64,000 bases of DNA from Hirudo medicinalis (taxonomy: Eukaryota; Annelida; Clitellata; Hirudinida; Hirudinidae): assembly GCA_011800805.1 (NCBI GenBank), contig MPNW01000074.1:65601-129600 (forward strand). The letters are read 5' to 3'. The position numbers and the translations under genes were made by a program. How positions within the stretch are numbered: position 1 is the stretch's first letter; the number at the start of each line of letters is the position of its first letter. Below the pieces are notes generated by a model. The model searched no databases. It was not told the DNA's origin and worked only from the letters and a program-made list of their open reading frames with translations. This document shows positions 36,601 through 49,300 of this stretch, in pieces.

Positions 36601-37905
36601 TGTTTACAACGTCGTTTATTTTAAGTTAATAATTAATTAATGCCACATAACTTGATGAACTCGTATTTTTTTTAAGAATTGTTAACAATTTTCGGAATTT
36701 TGAAAAGCTGCTGAGCAACCTAAATATAAAACTTGAATGTTTTAGAACAACATATTCCAAATGTTCAGCCCTTGTCTATTACAAAAATTTGTAAATTAAA
36801 AATATTAATTTTAAACCTTGTAAATAATAACTAATAACTTTTTATTAGACTTCCGAACAAAAGTGAAACCTACACGCAATGTGCAGCTGTAACAACATAG
36901 CAAGGGTTGATGATTGATCCCCCACAAAGATGCCTCCAATCCCAAGCACTGCCCATGTACTGGAGACTTATTTGCCAGGGCCATGAGTTTGGACGTGAAA
37001 TGTTGCCACCAACAATCCTGGTGTCTCCCAATATCGTAGGCTTTATTTCCGGGAAACCGCATTTGGAATTCTGGAAGAAAGAAACGATTGCTTGTTAAGG
37101 GGTCTTTTTATTTGTTAAATATATCACTATAGATGACTTAAGCAATAAGGTAATATTACACAATTTATTTTATTGCAATGCTAAATTTTTTAAATTATTG
37201 ATGGAAATTCAAATTGCTCTTGTTATTACTATTATTGTTGTTGTTATTGTTATCGTCGTTATCAGTTATCAAATCGTTATCATTATTATTATTATTATTA
37301 TTTAAATTAATAATTATTGTAAGCACCTATAAATATAATAAAACTAGAACGCATTTGTTAACCATGTGATTAAAATCGACTACTTAAAAATAGAGTAAAA
37401 TTTATGTCAACATCACTGCGGCAGTCGTCCATGAAAGAAAAATCTTCAGGATCTGCTACTTTTTTGCACTCCTTCATTCCGCCAAAAGTCACAACACTGG
37501 AAATGCACGTCAACATTAACAGCAAAATATCTATAATTTCGAAATATTTTAAATCAATTCTAGGGAAAATGTTTTAAGTTAAAATATTCATCTAACGTAC
37601 TTGCAGTTAGTAAGAAAAGTATCGAACGAAATTGTGCATTGATTTTTAGAAAGCTGGCGTGTATCGCAATTTTGTTATTTCTTGGTTTCTTGGCGCCTTT
37701 AATGAAACCATCGAGGACGTACTTGTCTCAACTTTTTACGTGAAGATTTCAACATTTAATTAAGAATAGTGACAAAATTATTTTCATATTTCGTAACAAA
37801 TAAATATTAAAAGCGACGGATTTGTTGCTGGAGTTTATTGACTCACCTGGTTTGGACAACCACCAATCCGAAAGAGATGCATAATACCAAAGTAAATTTG
37901 TTCAT
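33671..37905 (-). CDS. Secreted trypsin-EGF-protease homologue protein
   Basis: Ten phase-consistent coding exons: 37905-37847, 37496-37412, 37070-36876, 36540-36288, 36120-35824, 35692-35567, 35229-35052, 34722-34277, 34181-34009, 33784-33671; about 641 residues. Signal peptide [17 protein letters not shown], a Cys-containing propeptide, then cleavage before IVGG at 67. Domain 1 (S1 family) has His112 (TAAHC), Asp155 (HDIAVV) and Ser248 (GDSGGP). Asp242 at the 189 position predicts cleavage after Arg/Lys. A calcium-binding-type EGF module (DKNEC...NTPGSYKC) occupies 297-338. Domain 2 (~340-641) keeps the S1 fold but has Ser396 in place of His (TTASC) and Leu592 in place of the catalytic Ser (CDEDLGSP), so it is a pseudoprotease. 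It carries an acidic Asp/Ser-rich insert at ~425-470. Intron 7 holds a tRNA-like SINE. Likely extracellular cascade or matrix role; the substrate is unknown. Confidence 0.92.
34757..34856 (-). mobile_element. tRNA-Glu-like SINE, best copy
   Basis: 34854-34784 on the minus strand folds as a tRNA. The acceptor stem TCCAGCA/TGCGGGA is 6 of 7 paired, the D arm is GTC...GAC, the anticodon loop CTCTCAC would read Glu (CTC), and the T-loop is TTCGAAT with a 4 of 5 stem. The anticodon stem pairs poorly, so a functional tRNA is unlikely. A tail CCATCCTAATCATCTAGC follows and recurs at 7.1 and 7.5 kb. This marks it as a SINE family rather than a lone tRNA relic. Confidence 0.65.
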
Positions 37906-38085
37906 TCCACCTTCCTAATTTATGTTATAAATTTGATGATCATAAGATAACTTTAATTAGCAGTTTAATTGTTCTCAATTAAATGAGTTATTTTCTAAAT
38001 AAAATTTATCGACATATAATTCTAGTAATGTTTGCATGTGATATTAAAGATTAGGAAAATGTATCATCCAGTTGAACGCATCTCT

Positions 38086-38235
38086 TATAAAAGTCCTAAG
38101 AAGCACTGAGGCACATCCCTCACAACTGCTCAACCATCCTTACGAGCTGGCTATCGATCGGCTTTCTGTAACCTTTTAAAATCATAGATCCTTCAAAATT
38201 TTAAGTCTTTTGGTCACCAAAAGTCGCGACAGCTG
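38086..38235 (+). promoter_or_regulatory. Possible TATA promoter and non-coding first exon
   Basis: TATAAAAG at 38086-38093 is followed, about 30 bases on, by a pyrimidine-rich start-like site and a ~110 base segment that ends at a consensus GTGAGT donor (exon end 38235). No ATG frame worth noting lies in it. It could be a leader exon of BOP1 1.8 kb downstream. Unproven. Confidence 0.35.
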
Positions 38236-38458
38236 GTGAGTATTTTTGTTTATTATTAATATTTTAACATTATTGAAAGTGCAGGATGAATCTATATCAG
38301 TTTATTTAATTTGAAACAATATTCACAAAAAAAAAACCTAGACCGCTGAAATTCATTGACTTTCTATAGGTGACGCCTAGATCAAGCCTGGCCTTAGAGT
38401 GGACGGACCTTTAACCTCAGATTTCGTCAATACTTTACTTAGACCTTAATCATCCGCA

Positions 38459-39300
38459 GGGTCGCCATGAGGGTGGGGCAAGTGCCCAGGAGCCCGCTTG
38501 GGTTTTAAAATATTACAATCACGACCTTTTTTGCCTTTCCATTACCAATTTGACATAATATAGGGACCCATGGCAGCTGTGAAATATTGGTCGATGTTAT
38601 CAAGTGGAACGTATTCATGTCATTCTTTAGGCGCCATATTTTCTTTAAAACTATCGTTGCGATTATTTTGCATGGCTTTTTTGAGATACTTAAAACAACG
38701 TCTAATAAAACTCTGATTTATTTTATTATTTTTTATATCACTTGGAATTTGCGACTATTTTAGTTTAAAAGTAAATATAATACTTGTTAAACTGAATATT
38801 ATTGCCAATTTCTTTAAAGTCGGCTTCTATTTTCTCACGAAAATCAAATGTTCCTCTATTGTAACAATAAGCATAATATCGAATTCATCATTTCCATCAT
38901 TTTGTTGAACTGATAAACCAGACAAATCAGCATCATCTTCATCTAACATTTCTCTCATAAAATATCAGAATGTTCCTCGTGTTCAATAATTACCATCAGC
39001 TCTTTCTGTCGTTTGACAGCCACTCGAATTGGCTGAAGGTTTTTTGTTGATAAACAGATGTTAATTTGTTATGCCCATGATCGCATTGTCGGTGCTGCTG
39101 CACATGTTTCTTTAACATGACTTGTGAACAGGGCCGCCGACAGAAATTTCTGGCTCCTAGGCAGAGCCTAGTGGGCATAGCCTGTTAGGCAAAGCGGCCA
39201 TAGGTTCATGTGAAGTCAATTTGTTAATGAAAATGCCAAAACAAAAGGTCGTTAATGTAAAATTAAATATTTCAAAACCCGGGCGGGCCCCTAAAAAAAT
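38459..39300. mobile_element. Debris of CAGGG(C/T)CGCC-ended DNA elements
   Basis: 38459 starts CAGGGTCGCCATGAGGG and runs into GGGCAAGTGCCCAGGAG, matching the complement of the 33.5 kb MITE end. 39127 starts CAGGGCCGCCGACAG followed by AAATTTCTGGC, matching its other end. Minus-strand frames between them are low-complexity and broken, loosely like the basic N-terminus of ZMYM1/hAT-like transposases. Boundaries uncertain. Confidence 0.5.
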
Positions 39301-40004
39301 CAAAGCAACATCCACCAGATTTTTGATCGGATTAATGTTAATCTAAATACATCAACAATTATTCAATAATGCTTTTTTTGCAAGAATGTAAAATAATATT
39401 GCAATCCAATGCAGAAAATTAACTCAAACTTTACTTTAATTATAAATAATGTTAATAATTGCTATTATTTAATAAAATCATTTCTTAAATAAAATGATTA
39501 ATAATTTGCACACATATAACCAAGAAGTTTTAGAAAGTGCAATCAAAACAATTCCGATATTTAGCCGGCGTATTTATCGCTCGCTTTGTTTACTGATTTC
39601 ACGTGTAAACGCTGGACGTAGTTGCTTAGCTCAAATTGTAAATCAAAAATGAAAAAGAGAGTAAGTTCATAAGTTTTGAAATTTTTGTCTATAATAATAT
39701 TTGCATCCGGTGGCAATTTACTAACTGATACGCACGCTCTAATGAAGAGAAATGATTCTGCATGGCAGACACAATTCATTTGCGCATTAATGATGGATTA
39801 AATTAAATTTACCTACAATCAGGGAAGTTCAGGCGTCGAGCTATTGAACGTTGGTAATAATTTAACCTTTAAAGTACCTGAAGTCTAGTTCAGCTTCTTT
39901 TGTTTTGACATTCTTAATAACATTAAAGCTTGCTTTGCTAAAATTGTAATTTGTTAGTTTTTTCCAAAATTGCAATTTTAAGTTGATGTAAATTTTTGTT
40001 CAAT
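39300..40004. other. 5' flank of BOP1
   Basis: AT-rich, no supported coding sequence. It should contain the BOP1 start region; no TATA box or CpG-rich core is obvious. Confidence 0.4.
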
Positions 40005-43000
40005 ATGGTAACGTAAAAATAGGATATAGGCTGAAACACTTGCTGAAAACAGTTTTTTCAAAAGCGTTTTATATTGCAGCTTCACTCAGAGATCAGCAAG
40101 GAAGATAATTCAAAAATCACAGATGAGTTTGCTGAACTCAAGGAATGTGACACTCATGAAAATGAATCTGAATCAGAGGAGGAAGTTGATGACCTCGATG
40201 ATTGTGCAGTTGAAGGAGGAAGTGATGAAGAAATTACAGATGACAATGATGATGAAAGTGATGAAGGAGTAATTGAATCAAATGATAGTGACAACGAAGA
40301 TGATGCAGATGACGTGAAAGAGTCAACTAGTGGTTTATCAGTAAGAAATTGATTTTAAAAAACATTAATTTCATGAATCTGAACACGTCAGGCCTCAACG
40401 AATTTCATTAATATATGTACAGTTCATTCGATTAATAACATTCATGTGCCAAAAGATTAAGTGATTTGTCTTGATTTGTTTGCAAGAGCAAAGTGAAAGA
40501 AGAAAATAAAGTTGATGAATATGAGAATGATTCCTCAGATGAAGAGGTAAGAGACTGTTTTGAGCTTGTTATAAAATGAATGAGTATCAAACAATAATTA
40601 GTTGCAGCATTAAATGTTTGCCACTGATTGGCATAAACACTTAACAATCTGACGAAAATCAATGATTTTTAATGAATCCCCACAGGATGCCAGAAACACG
40701 ATAGGAAATATTCCAATCGAGTGGTACAAAGAAAAGGGACACATTGGCTATGACCTCGAAGGAAAGAAGATCATGAAGGAGGGTGAGCAGTCCGATGAGT
40801 TGGACGAACTTATTATGAAGATGGATGATCCTAACTATTGGTAAGTACTTACTTTAAGAATCGTTATTATTGTTATTATTATAGCTAATCATTTTAGATT
40901 TTATAATGTAATTCATTGGTGCTTGATGAAAATAATATAAAATTTATCAACCAATCAGGAGACAGGTGGTAGATCCTCAGACCAATAAGAAGGTGGTTCT
41001 CAGTGATGAAGATGTCAAGTTGATAAGAAAATATCTGAGAGGGAGGTATATGGTCAAACCTACTGATAGTGATCATGTGAGTTGTTCTGATGGACATTAA
41101 TTTTGATTCTAAATGCAGTTGGATATTAGATTAGATATATAGTAATGTTTCTCAATGAAACAGGATTTCTCTGAGCCATTCGTGCGTGAGGTGATGACTC
41201 ATCCCGTAACCAACCAGCCAGAACATAAGAGGAGTTTCGTGCCATCTAAATGGGAAAGGTTAAAGGTCAGTTTTATGGATTCAGATTTTTGTATGTATTT
41301 GTTATTAATGCACACTCTTGATTCAATTGCTTTACTTACTGAAACAGGTGAGTCAAATAGTCAACTCCATAAAGATGGGTTGGCTCAAGGTGTCCGAGAA
41401 GAAGGACTCCGATGAAGAGGATGAAGATCGTGAAAAGGAGAAGATGCCAAAGTTCCACGATATCTGGGGTGCAGACACTGAGGTTTGTCATTAATAAATA
41501 CTGCATAAATTAATCTTATTAATACTTAATAAAAGTCTTTATGAACCTCCTGATTAACATTAATTATAATTTTCCAACCTATCAGCCTCAGGGTCCCAAG
41601 AGAATCCACCACTACATTGCTCCACCAAAAATGGCTCTTCCTGGTCATTATGAGTCGTACAATCCTCCACCTGAATATCTCTTCACACCTGAGGAGGTGA
41701 GCCATTGACCATTCAGTGATTAGTTAATTAAGTAATTAATTATTTAATTAATTAGATTAATCATCTCATTAAGTGCCTCTGTCTTTATTGTTTTTATATT
41801 GTTATATTCTGTTATAAAGGAGCAACAATGGAGAGATAAGGAGCCGGGCGACAGAAGATTGAACTTTGTTCCTAAGAAGTACAACAACCTGAGAAGCGTG
41901 CCTGGCTACAACAGGTTTGTCAACGAGAGGTTCGAGAGGTGCCTCGATCTCTACATGTGTCCAAGACAAATCAAGATGAGGGTTTGTGATTTTGTTCTAT
42001 TCCTAAATATTATGAGAAATAATAGTAATAAATACTTTTTTCTACATTGTGATCATTATCATCAGCACATTTAAAGAGTTTATGTTATTTGCATTAATTT
42101 TGCACTTGATTTATGATTAACAATATTATTATCTTCAGGCCAAAGTCAGCATGGAGGAATTGCTACCTAAACTTCCAAGTCCAAGAGACCTTCTTCCATT
42201 CCCCACCATCCAAGCTATGGTGGGTTTATCTATTATTATTATTATCTAAAATTAATACAATATGCAAATGTAAAAATCATTTCAATATCGTTTCATTTAA
42301 CCTTGAAATATTACTTAGTTGTTCCGAGGACACACAGACATTGTGAGGTCGATTTCTTTCGACCCCAGTGGACAGTTCCTGGCATCTGGTGAGTGAGCAA
42401 AACATATTTTATTTGGTATTTTTATGATCAGTGCCTGATGATGCTTTTTAAACTGGCACATTGATTTGAATCCAGGCTCTGATGACTGCACAGTCAGGTT
42501 CTGGGAGATGAGGACTGGTCGCTGTGTCAAGGTCTTTGAGATGGAAGGACCTGTGAAACTGGTCAAGTGGAATCCTAAGAAATCTATTGTTATTGCTGCT
42601 GTGTTAGTTGATCATGCATCTCATACTCCTGGAATTATGTTTGTGATAATTTCTCTGCTGACACCTGTGTCACAGGGCTCAGTAGACGAGCTTTTGCTTT
42701 GTGCTCAAAGGATTAGGAGTTCAAATCCTAGCTGGTCGCAAGAGTTTCTATAACTAATTGTGGTAATTCCTGATTGATGATAATTTTTGGTTCTGCATTT
42801 CTTCGATTAGCACTTATTGGCATTCATGAATGTAGTTTGTGTACTTATTTGTCACTAATAATTGTTCTTGTTAACAGGGACAGAAAGGTGTTTGTGATGA
42901 GTTGCAATTTGACAGGATCTGAAGATGATCCATTCGAAGGACTCGAGAATCCAGAGATTGGTTGGTCATTGGCATTTTGTAATGTTAATTTTTTAACATT

Positions 43001-45047
43001 TTGAAATCTAAAGGGCCTTCAGTAAAGGCTCCACAAGCAATGTAAATGTTTATTTTTACTGTTACTTTTTACATCTTTTCATTGTAATCTTGTTTTCTTA
43101 ATTACTGATTAAATTTATTAATGATGATTGTGATGATAATAATAATGATTAATTAATGCCAACAGAGGAAAAAGAGGAGACAATCCCTGTGAAGTGGGAG
43201 GTTTCTGATAACATTGGAAATGCAGGCACCAGGCTGGTTATCTCACATCCTCAGGTTTGTCATGAATATTCATTAGTAATGAATTGATTGACAGCTAAAC
43301 AGATTTCAATGTCTTTCAGACCGTGACGCACCTGTCGTGGCAGAAGGGAGGTGATTATTTCTCTGCCGTGTTGTCAGAAGGAAAGTCGCTCTCGGTTCTA
43401 ATACACCGCCTGTCCTCGAGAACCACCATGGTTGGTGACCGACTCAAGTCATCGCTACAATGATCCTTGCAGCATCAAATCTTGTTTTTTGTTTTAGAAA
43501 CCCATCGAGAAGATGAAGGGATATCCACAATGTGTGCTCTTCCATCCATCAAAACCTCTTCTTTACGTTGCTGTAAGTCAGCTCTTTGTTTGTCATTGCT
43601 TTATTATTCCATTTTGCAAATAATTGTTTTTATTACGTCATTATATATTATATATATTTAGTTTCATTGCTTGTAATAGTGCTGCATTGAATTTCAATCT
43701 TGTGTTTTAAGCAATAGAATAATTTATGAAAACTCAAATCCTTCTGTGATGATGCACATTAGAGTCTAAATTGCTTATATACCTCATAGACCAAGCAGAG
43801 TGTCAGGTCATACAACTTGGCAACTGCCAAAGGAAGTAAAAAGATGTTCCCCAACTGTAATTGGATATCGAGCATGTCCATCCATCCAAAAGGTCAGCAG
43901 CCTTTTCATTGCTTTGAAAATTTTCTTTCAATGGATATAATTATGTATGTTCTAATGAATATTTTCTTAAACAATATATTGTAATTATCTTAGCAGTGCT
44001 AGGTTTGCACATTACTCACTCTATAAAACATGCTAACATTTACATCATGTTTTAAATTTTTATGTAATATGCAACCTTTTATTTTTACTAGATCATCTTA
44101 GAAAATATTGATTGTGAAATGTCCCACAAATGTCTTATAATAAAGACTTCATAAATTTATGTAATTAATTAAGGTGTCACATAAATAATTGTATTTGTCT
44201 CATTCTCCAGGAGAGAACCTAATTGTTGGCAGTTATGACAACCGCATCACTTGGTTTGACACTGAGCAGTCCACCAAGCCTTACAAAGTTCTCAAGTAAG
44301 TATCACGTGGCAATCTATTGGTAGGAGGAAAATAACACAAAAATATTGCCAAATGCATTGTTACTTGCTGTTGCAGGGCTTGATGCATTGTTGATTAAAA
44401 TCTAACATCAGGCTAAAATTAGTCATAAATCATTTAGGGCTTCCTTGCAATGCCTCTGAAGGCACCACAACATTTCAAGCTTCAAAATACTTTGTATAAT
44501 CCTTTATCCCAGCATCGCTTCCATTAATAAGATGCAAATCATGCATTGTCAATGTGGATATTATTTGTTAAATACAACATTACTTGATGAGTTATCCAAC
44601 TTTTTCTCAAGATATCACAAGTCATCTGTGAGACAGGTCGTGTTCCACAACACTCTGCCACTGTTTGCATCTTGTTCTGATGATGGAACAACTCGAATTA
44701 CCCATGCAACAGTCTACAAGTAAGTCAACTGCTTTTATAAAAGTTGGCCACATTAGCAGACTCCAATTTGTAATATCTGCTCGAAACAAAATCAGTCCCA
44801 CTTTTTGTGTTATTATGTCATTAATTACATAATATTTGATTAAATTGATGTATCACATCTGAAACATTTTTAACATGATTTACATTTTAACAGCGACCTC
44901 CTGACACAACCCTTGATTGTCCCAGTGAAAAGGCTGAGTGGACACGTGAAAACAAAGAACCTTTGCATCTTAGACTGCCAGTTCCACCCCAGGGATCCGA
45001 TTGTGGCCACAGCAGGTGCAGACAAAACCATCAGACTCTACATTTAA
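40005..45047 (+). CDS. BOP1: BOP1, ribosome biogenesis protein (Erb1)
   Basis: Nucleolar WD40 protein of the PeBoW complex (PES1-BOP1-WDR12), needed for 28S/5.8S rRNA maturation and 60S assembly. Exons: 40005-40007 (ATG alone), 40080-40340, 40487-40546, 40686-40840, 40959-41076, 41164-41265, 41348-41482, 41586-41696, 41820-41981, 42139-42219, 42319-42388, 42476-42602, 42878-42960, 43166-43254, 43320-43430, 43498-43572, 43790-43892, 44211-44295, 44612-44719, 44894-45047. About 730 residues against ~746 in human, all phases consistent. An acidic N-terminus (to ~108) precedes the BOP1NT domain (~109-396), with [44 protein letters not shown] and [16 protein letters not shown] repeats (~397-730) begin [16 protein letters not shown] and end [12 protein letters not shown]. 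The one-codon first exon is the least certain part; an upstream exon could replace it. A tRNA-like relic lies in intron 12. Confidence 0.95.
42672..42740 (+). mobile_element. tRNA-like sequence in BOP1 intron 12
   Basis: GGCTCAGTAGACGAGC resembles an A box. TAGGAGTTCAAATCCTA is a perfect 5 bp T-arm with a 7 nt loop matching the B box, and CTTTG/CAAAG form a middle stem. No paired acceptor stem, so a SINE head or tRNA relic rather than a working tRNA. Confidence 0.4.
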
Positions 45048-46366
45048 AAGCCATTCAACGATTGGGGACTGGTTTCAATTTAATAAATTACTCTCATGGA
45101 AACTTCTTGGTTCTGAATGCTAGTTAAATAAGCTTTGTATGTTATAGGTTTTAAATATTTATCCAGCTTTTAGTTGTCAAAATTTTAAACACAAGATAAT
45201 TTTCTCAAAATTTAAATACAAGACTTAAATGACATGCTTGAATAAAAGAAAGTCATCCAAATCACAATCAAAGTATGAAAACACAGTTGATGCTTTGTTA
45301 GAAATCAGACGAGCAACATTAATCATAGAAAAATTTCATGACCAGGGACGAAAGCGCAAGAGTACGTCACAGTAAACCTTTGACTAACGATCTCAATTAG
45401 AGTAATAGACTGAAATATAATGAAAGGCATTTTCAGGACAAACGTGAAGAGATTCACAAACCTCAGCATGCACTCAACTGCCAGCACACATAACTGTCGT
45501 GAAGTACTAATATTTGATTCCAAGTAGTAGAATTCGGGATGACATCGACGAAGCCCAATTAAAGCAGAGAAAACCTGACACCTCAATGGGGCTGCATTGC
45601 GTATCTAAAATCCTCATTGAGTTCTTTTAGTTAAGATTTGTTTTGAGAAACAACAGAGCTTCACGAAAGCATGCGTAAAATTGGTAACAAATAATGAAAT
45701 CAGATGTTTCTATGTTGGTGACGCCAATGAAGGCAAACATTGTTTGCACGTAGGTCGAGCGAAGCATTGTTGATGCAGACTCAAGCTCCTCCTCATCCCT
45801 TAAACCCTTGAATGAAATTGATAATGATTATTGAGTTGCGAGCAATCAATTCGCTAAAAAGTTTCGTAAATAAACTGCATGCACCACCACCAACAACGAC
45901 GTCATCATATCCGCCAACAATTAACCAGCGACAGAGCAGCTCAAGCAATAACAGTCGGGCATAATTTTCATCATCATAATATTTCTCAACAACTAGAAGT
46001 AACGTCCGTAACAACGCCTGCAACACGAACAACCGCGACGACACTAAAGTCTGTCGCACCTCCAACAACTCAACTCGCTACACAAACTTCCAACTATTCA
46101 TAAATGCTTGGATAAAATTATACGCTTCATGGCACTATTAATGTTTATTCATCTTGTTTTGCTCCAGAAGCAGGAAATAATTAATTATAAGTTTTATTAC
46201 TCAGAAAAATGGTTAATTAAAACAGAATATTGAAATTCTCAATTCATGACAGCCAGAGAAATAATCACACCTTACATCTCACTGTGGAATTAAAATCATC
46301 ATCATAATCATCACCCAATTAACAACAATGACAACGCCTGCTCATTTTAAACATGTGAAGATCAGC
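45048..46366. other. Tail-to-tail spacer between BOP1 and the CEP170-like gene
   Basis: Holds the 3' UTRs of both converging genes. AATAAA motifs occur at 45082 and 45241 (+ strand). A CAA/CAC/CAT-rich low-complexity run (45880-46080) produces open frames on both strands that are judged non-coding. Confidence 0.5.
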
Positions 46367-49300
46367 CTAGTAATATTCATCACTATTAAGTGGATTATGA
46401 TTGGTCGCTTTGAATGGTGTCACTTTCTTCCTATTGGCTGGAGTGACAAATGCAGTAGTGGAAGTCTTCTTGAATTGAGATGTTTTCAAGGTTTGTCTGT
46501 TGGCTTCAGTGGCTAAACCTCTCCTGGCTGAGACTTTTGGCAAAGGTTCAGTAATAACCTCCTCCTCCTCCTCCTCCTCACCCTCATCATCATCATCATC
46601 AAGTTCATTGGGAGGCTTGTCAATGGGTACGAAACCAGTCTTTCGGGCCAAATGTGGGCTGATGGGCAGAGGTCCTGCACTTGAAGCAGTGAGTTCACTT
46701 GGGTCACTGAAGAGGGTTTTGTGCACCTCTGTAAAAGATCATTTTAACCCATTACATATTTATTTTGTCATTTATTTTATAAAAATTCATTTAACCAAAT
46801 CAAATGCATCCAAAAAAGCTCTACATGTAAATAGTTAGAATTTCAAAGTTTTTCATTACATTCAACTTTTTGTTTACCAACAATAATATCAGCAGCTGTA
46901 GAAGTCAAACATTATTTTAAATGAAATAAATTACATATCAACACTATAAAAATATGGTTCTGCATTAAATGCAACCTTGCAGGTGAAGTTCAGTTTTCTT
47001 GAGATTTTCAAGTATGGCAGCCAGCTCAGGATTGGCACTTTGCCAAATTGTTGTTGGGTCAGAAGAGTTTGGAGAACTGGTACTGGAATTCTTGGCAGAT
47101 GAGGAGGTATCATCTTCGAAAGTGCAATCTTCCCTGATTTGATTCACAAATTGCCAGATGCATTATAATGCAATTTAAAGTGACATAACACTGACAGACA
47201 TAGGACATGTGCAAATGTACCTTTTGGTAAATTATTTTCATTTAAATATTTCATTTATATAAAAATTTTATAAAACAAAATATAAATATATTATACAGCT
47301 AATCATGATAATGGCCACAAAACGCTTGTCACAAAAACTGTTGTCATGATGATCAATATTACGTGTTGCTTCAAAAAATATTCCAAGCTCTGTTCGAGCA
47401 AGCACATCACCACCCACCTCATCCGACCTATGAGGACATCTGCCAAAGACTTCACTTTCTTGGACACTTGTTGTATGGAATCTACAAGAATGCTGTCGTA
47501 CGGACTCTGAAATCAACATCAAATTTTTAATTTGTGGGAAACGTTGATGTATAAAATGTATTAAATCACGTTAAAATAGACAATGAGAAGAACAATAGAT
47601 GGAAATAAAGTTTAACAAACTTAATCAGTTTAATCAGGTTAGTGAAAGTAAGCTCTTTGAAATGAAATGTAAGCATGTCAAGAAACAATCACATGCATAA
47701 AACAACAGCTCGACAGGGATTCAGAAATGAATCACAGACAGGTTTGAAAAGAGTTAAACTCGCCACTGAGGCAATGAAATAGCTTCATTAAAAGTTAGAA
47801 AATTCATGTAAGCTCAACAGAAACAAGTTGACTTTGAGACTCCTTTTCATAGAAACCTCAACAACAACCACTGATGATGAACTTGTAAACATTTTACCAC
47901 TTCTTCAGGGGACACGTCTCCACCCCCAGTGGACCTGATTGGCCTACGTTTAGCGATGGTGTTCGTCGAGAAGGCAGAGGAGGGAGAGTCGTGAGTGAAA
48001 ACAGGGAGTTGCTTCTAAAAGTCAGTTATCAAAACATTTGAAACAAAACATAAAACAAAAACAATTTAAATTCTTTGAAAACATCTAGATATGAAAACAT
48101 TGAGAAACTATAAAACAATCTGAACGCAACAGATGCAACGTTTACTACAAGCAACGGTAACATCTCACTGGTTGAAAGGATTAGTAATGGTTTAAGTTGA
48201 AATTAAAAGAATAAAAGGCAGAAATTATTTCTCAACGACTACTGAACAGAATCAGCATGCAAGAACATGGACAAATGAGATCGAGTGCCAATCAAGTTAA
48301 TTAAAAACATGAAAAGTTTATTTTGTTGCCCCGATGACTGCAATCACTGCACTAACGTGTGCCACATATTTGCACTCTCATCTGCTCAGTGTCTCTTTCA
48401 CGATTTAAATATTTTACAGTGAACTCGTAAGTTCTTCTTCCCATTTAAATCATTCAAGAATCAGTTCCATTTTTCAAAAATACCTTTAAATAAATTAGCA
48501 AATAACTCTCAGAAGCCCAAAAGACAAAGTGAAATATATAGAAAGACTAGTCATCTGCCTCATACATCAGAAAAGTCTTGCTCAAACTGACCAGAGAAAC
48601 AGGTCTTTCAAGGTCAGAGTTCTTAGCGAGTGCGTTGAGGTTGTCGGCAACTGTGTGGCTCATCTGAGCAATCTTATCGAGTTTCTTCCCAGGAATCACC
48701 TTCAACGCTGTCTTCGAAAGATTGCGACTTCCGTCTTTCTGTGACTTTTTGTCGGATTCATCGACGCGCCTGGTCGAAGACGATCGACTTCTCAAAAGTT
48801 CAACCGATTTCCTCGGGTCGTAATTTTTCCTCCGCTGCCAGGCATTGGTTGTAGGAAGGGGAGTTTCACCTGACTTTGATTCTGATTTTTCCAGCCTCAT
48901 GCTGAATCGACCTCCATCCCTCCTGGCAAAAGAAGAAGATTCTTTCTCTTGCAGTGCACCTGAACTCCTACGTTGCCTCGCCTCGCTCACTTGAGAGGCA
49001 TTCAGAAGTTGTCTCTGAGATGAACGGGTTTGTGCGTCGAGCCTGGTCCTCGAAGATTCTCTAGACTTAATTCTGGCTCCTTCTTCGTTTCCAACACTCC
49101 TTGATCTGGACGGGTGTCTGGCAGACGGTGCAGACCTGCCCGGCACCTCGGCCGCCCCTGTCGGAGCTGCCTTTGAGCACCTGAGGGCAAATGTCCTGTT
49201 TGTCCTCATGGAGGACTGAGCCACAGATGAAGAGGACGACGATGCAGATGGTTGTCTTCCAAGCGCAGATCTCACCCTCTCCGAACCACCGAGCCTGTTT

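Noticed and set aside
37384..37411. Longer form of protease exon 2 ending at 37384
   Set aside because: It would leave phase 1, which breaks the RIVGG frame; ending at 37412 with a GTTGAC donor keeps frame.
45793..46103. Overlapping ORFs on both strands between BOP1 and CEP170
   Set aside because: Low-complexity CAA/CAC run; no motif and no splice context.
48547..48591. TAG at 48547 as the end of the CEP170-like protein
   Set aside because: A GTCAGT donor just before it (exon end 48592) joins in phase to three more exons carrying the conserved CEP170 C-terminal helices.
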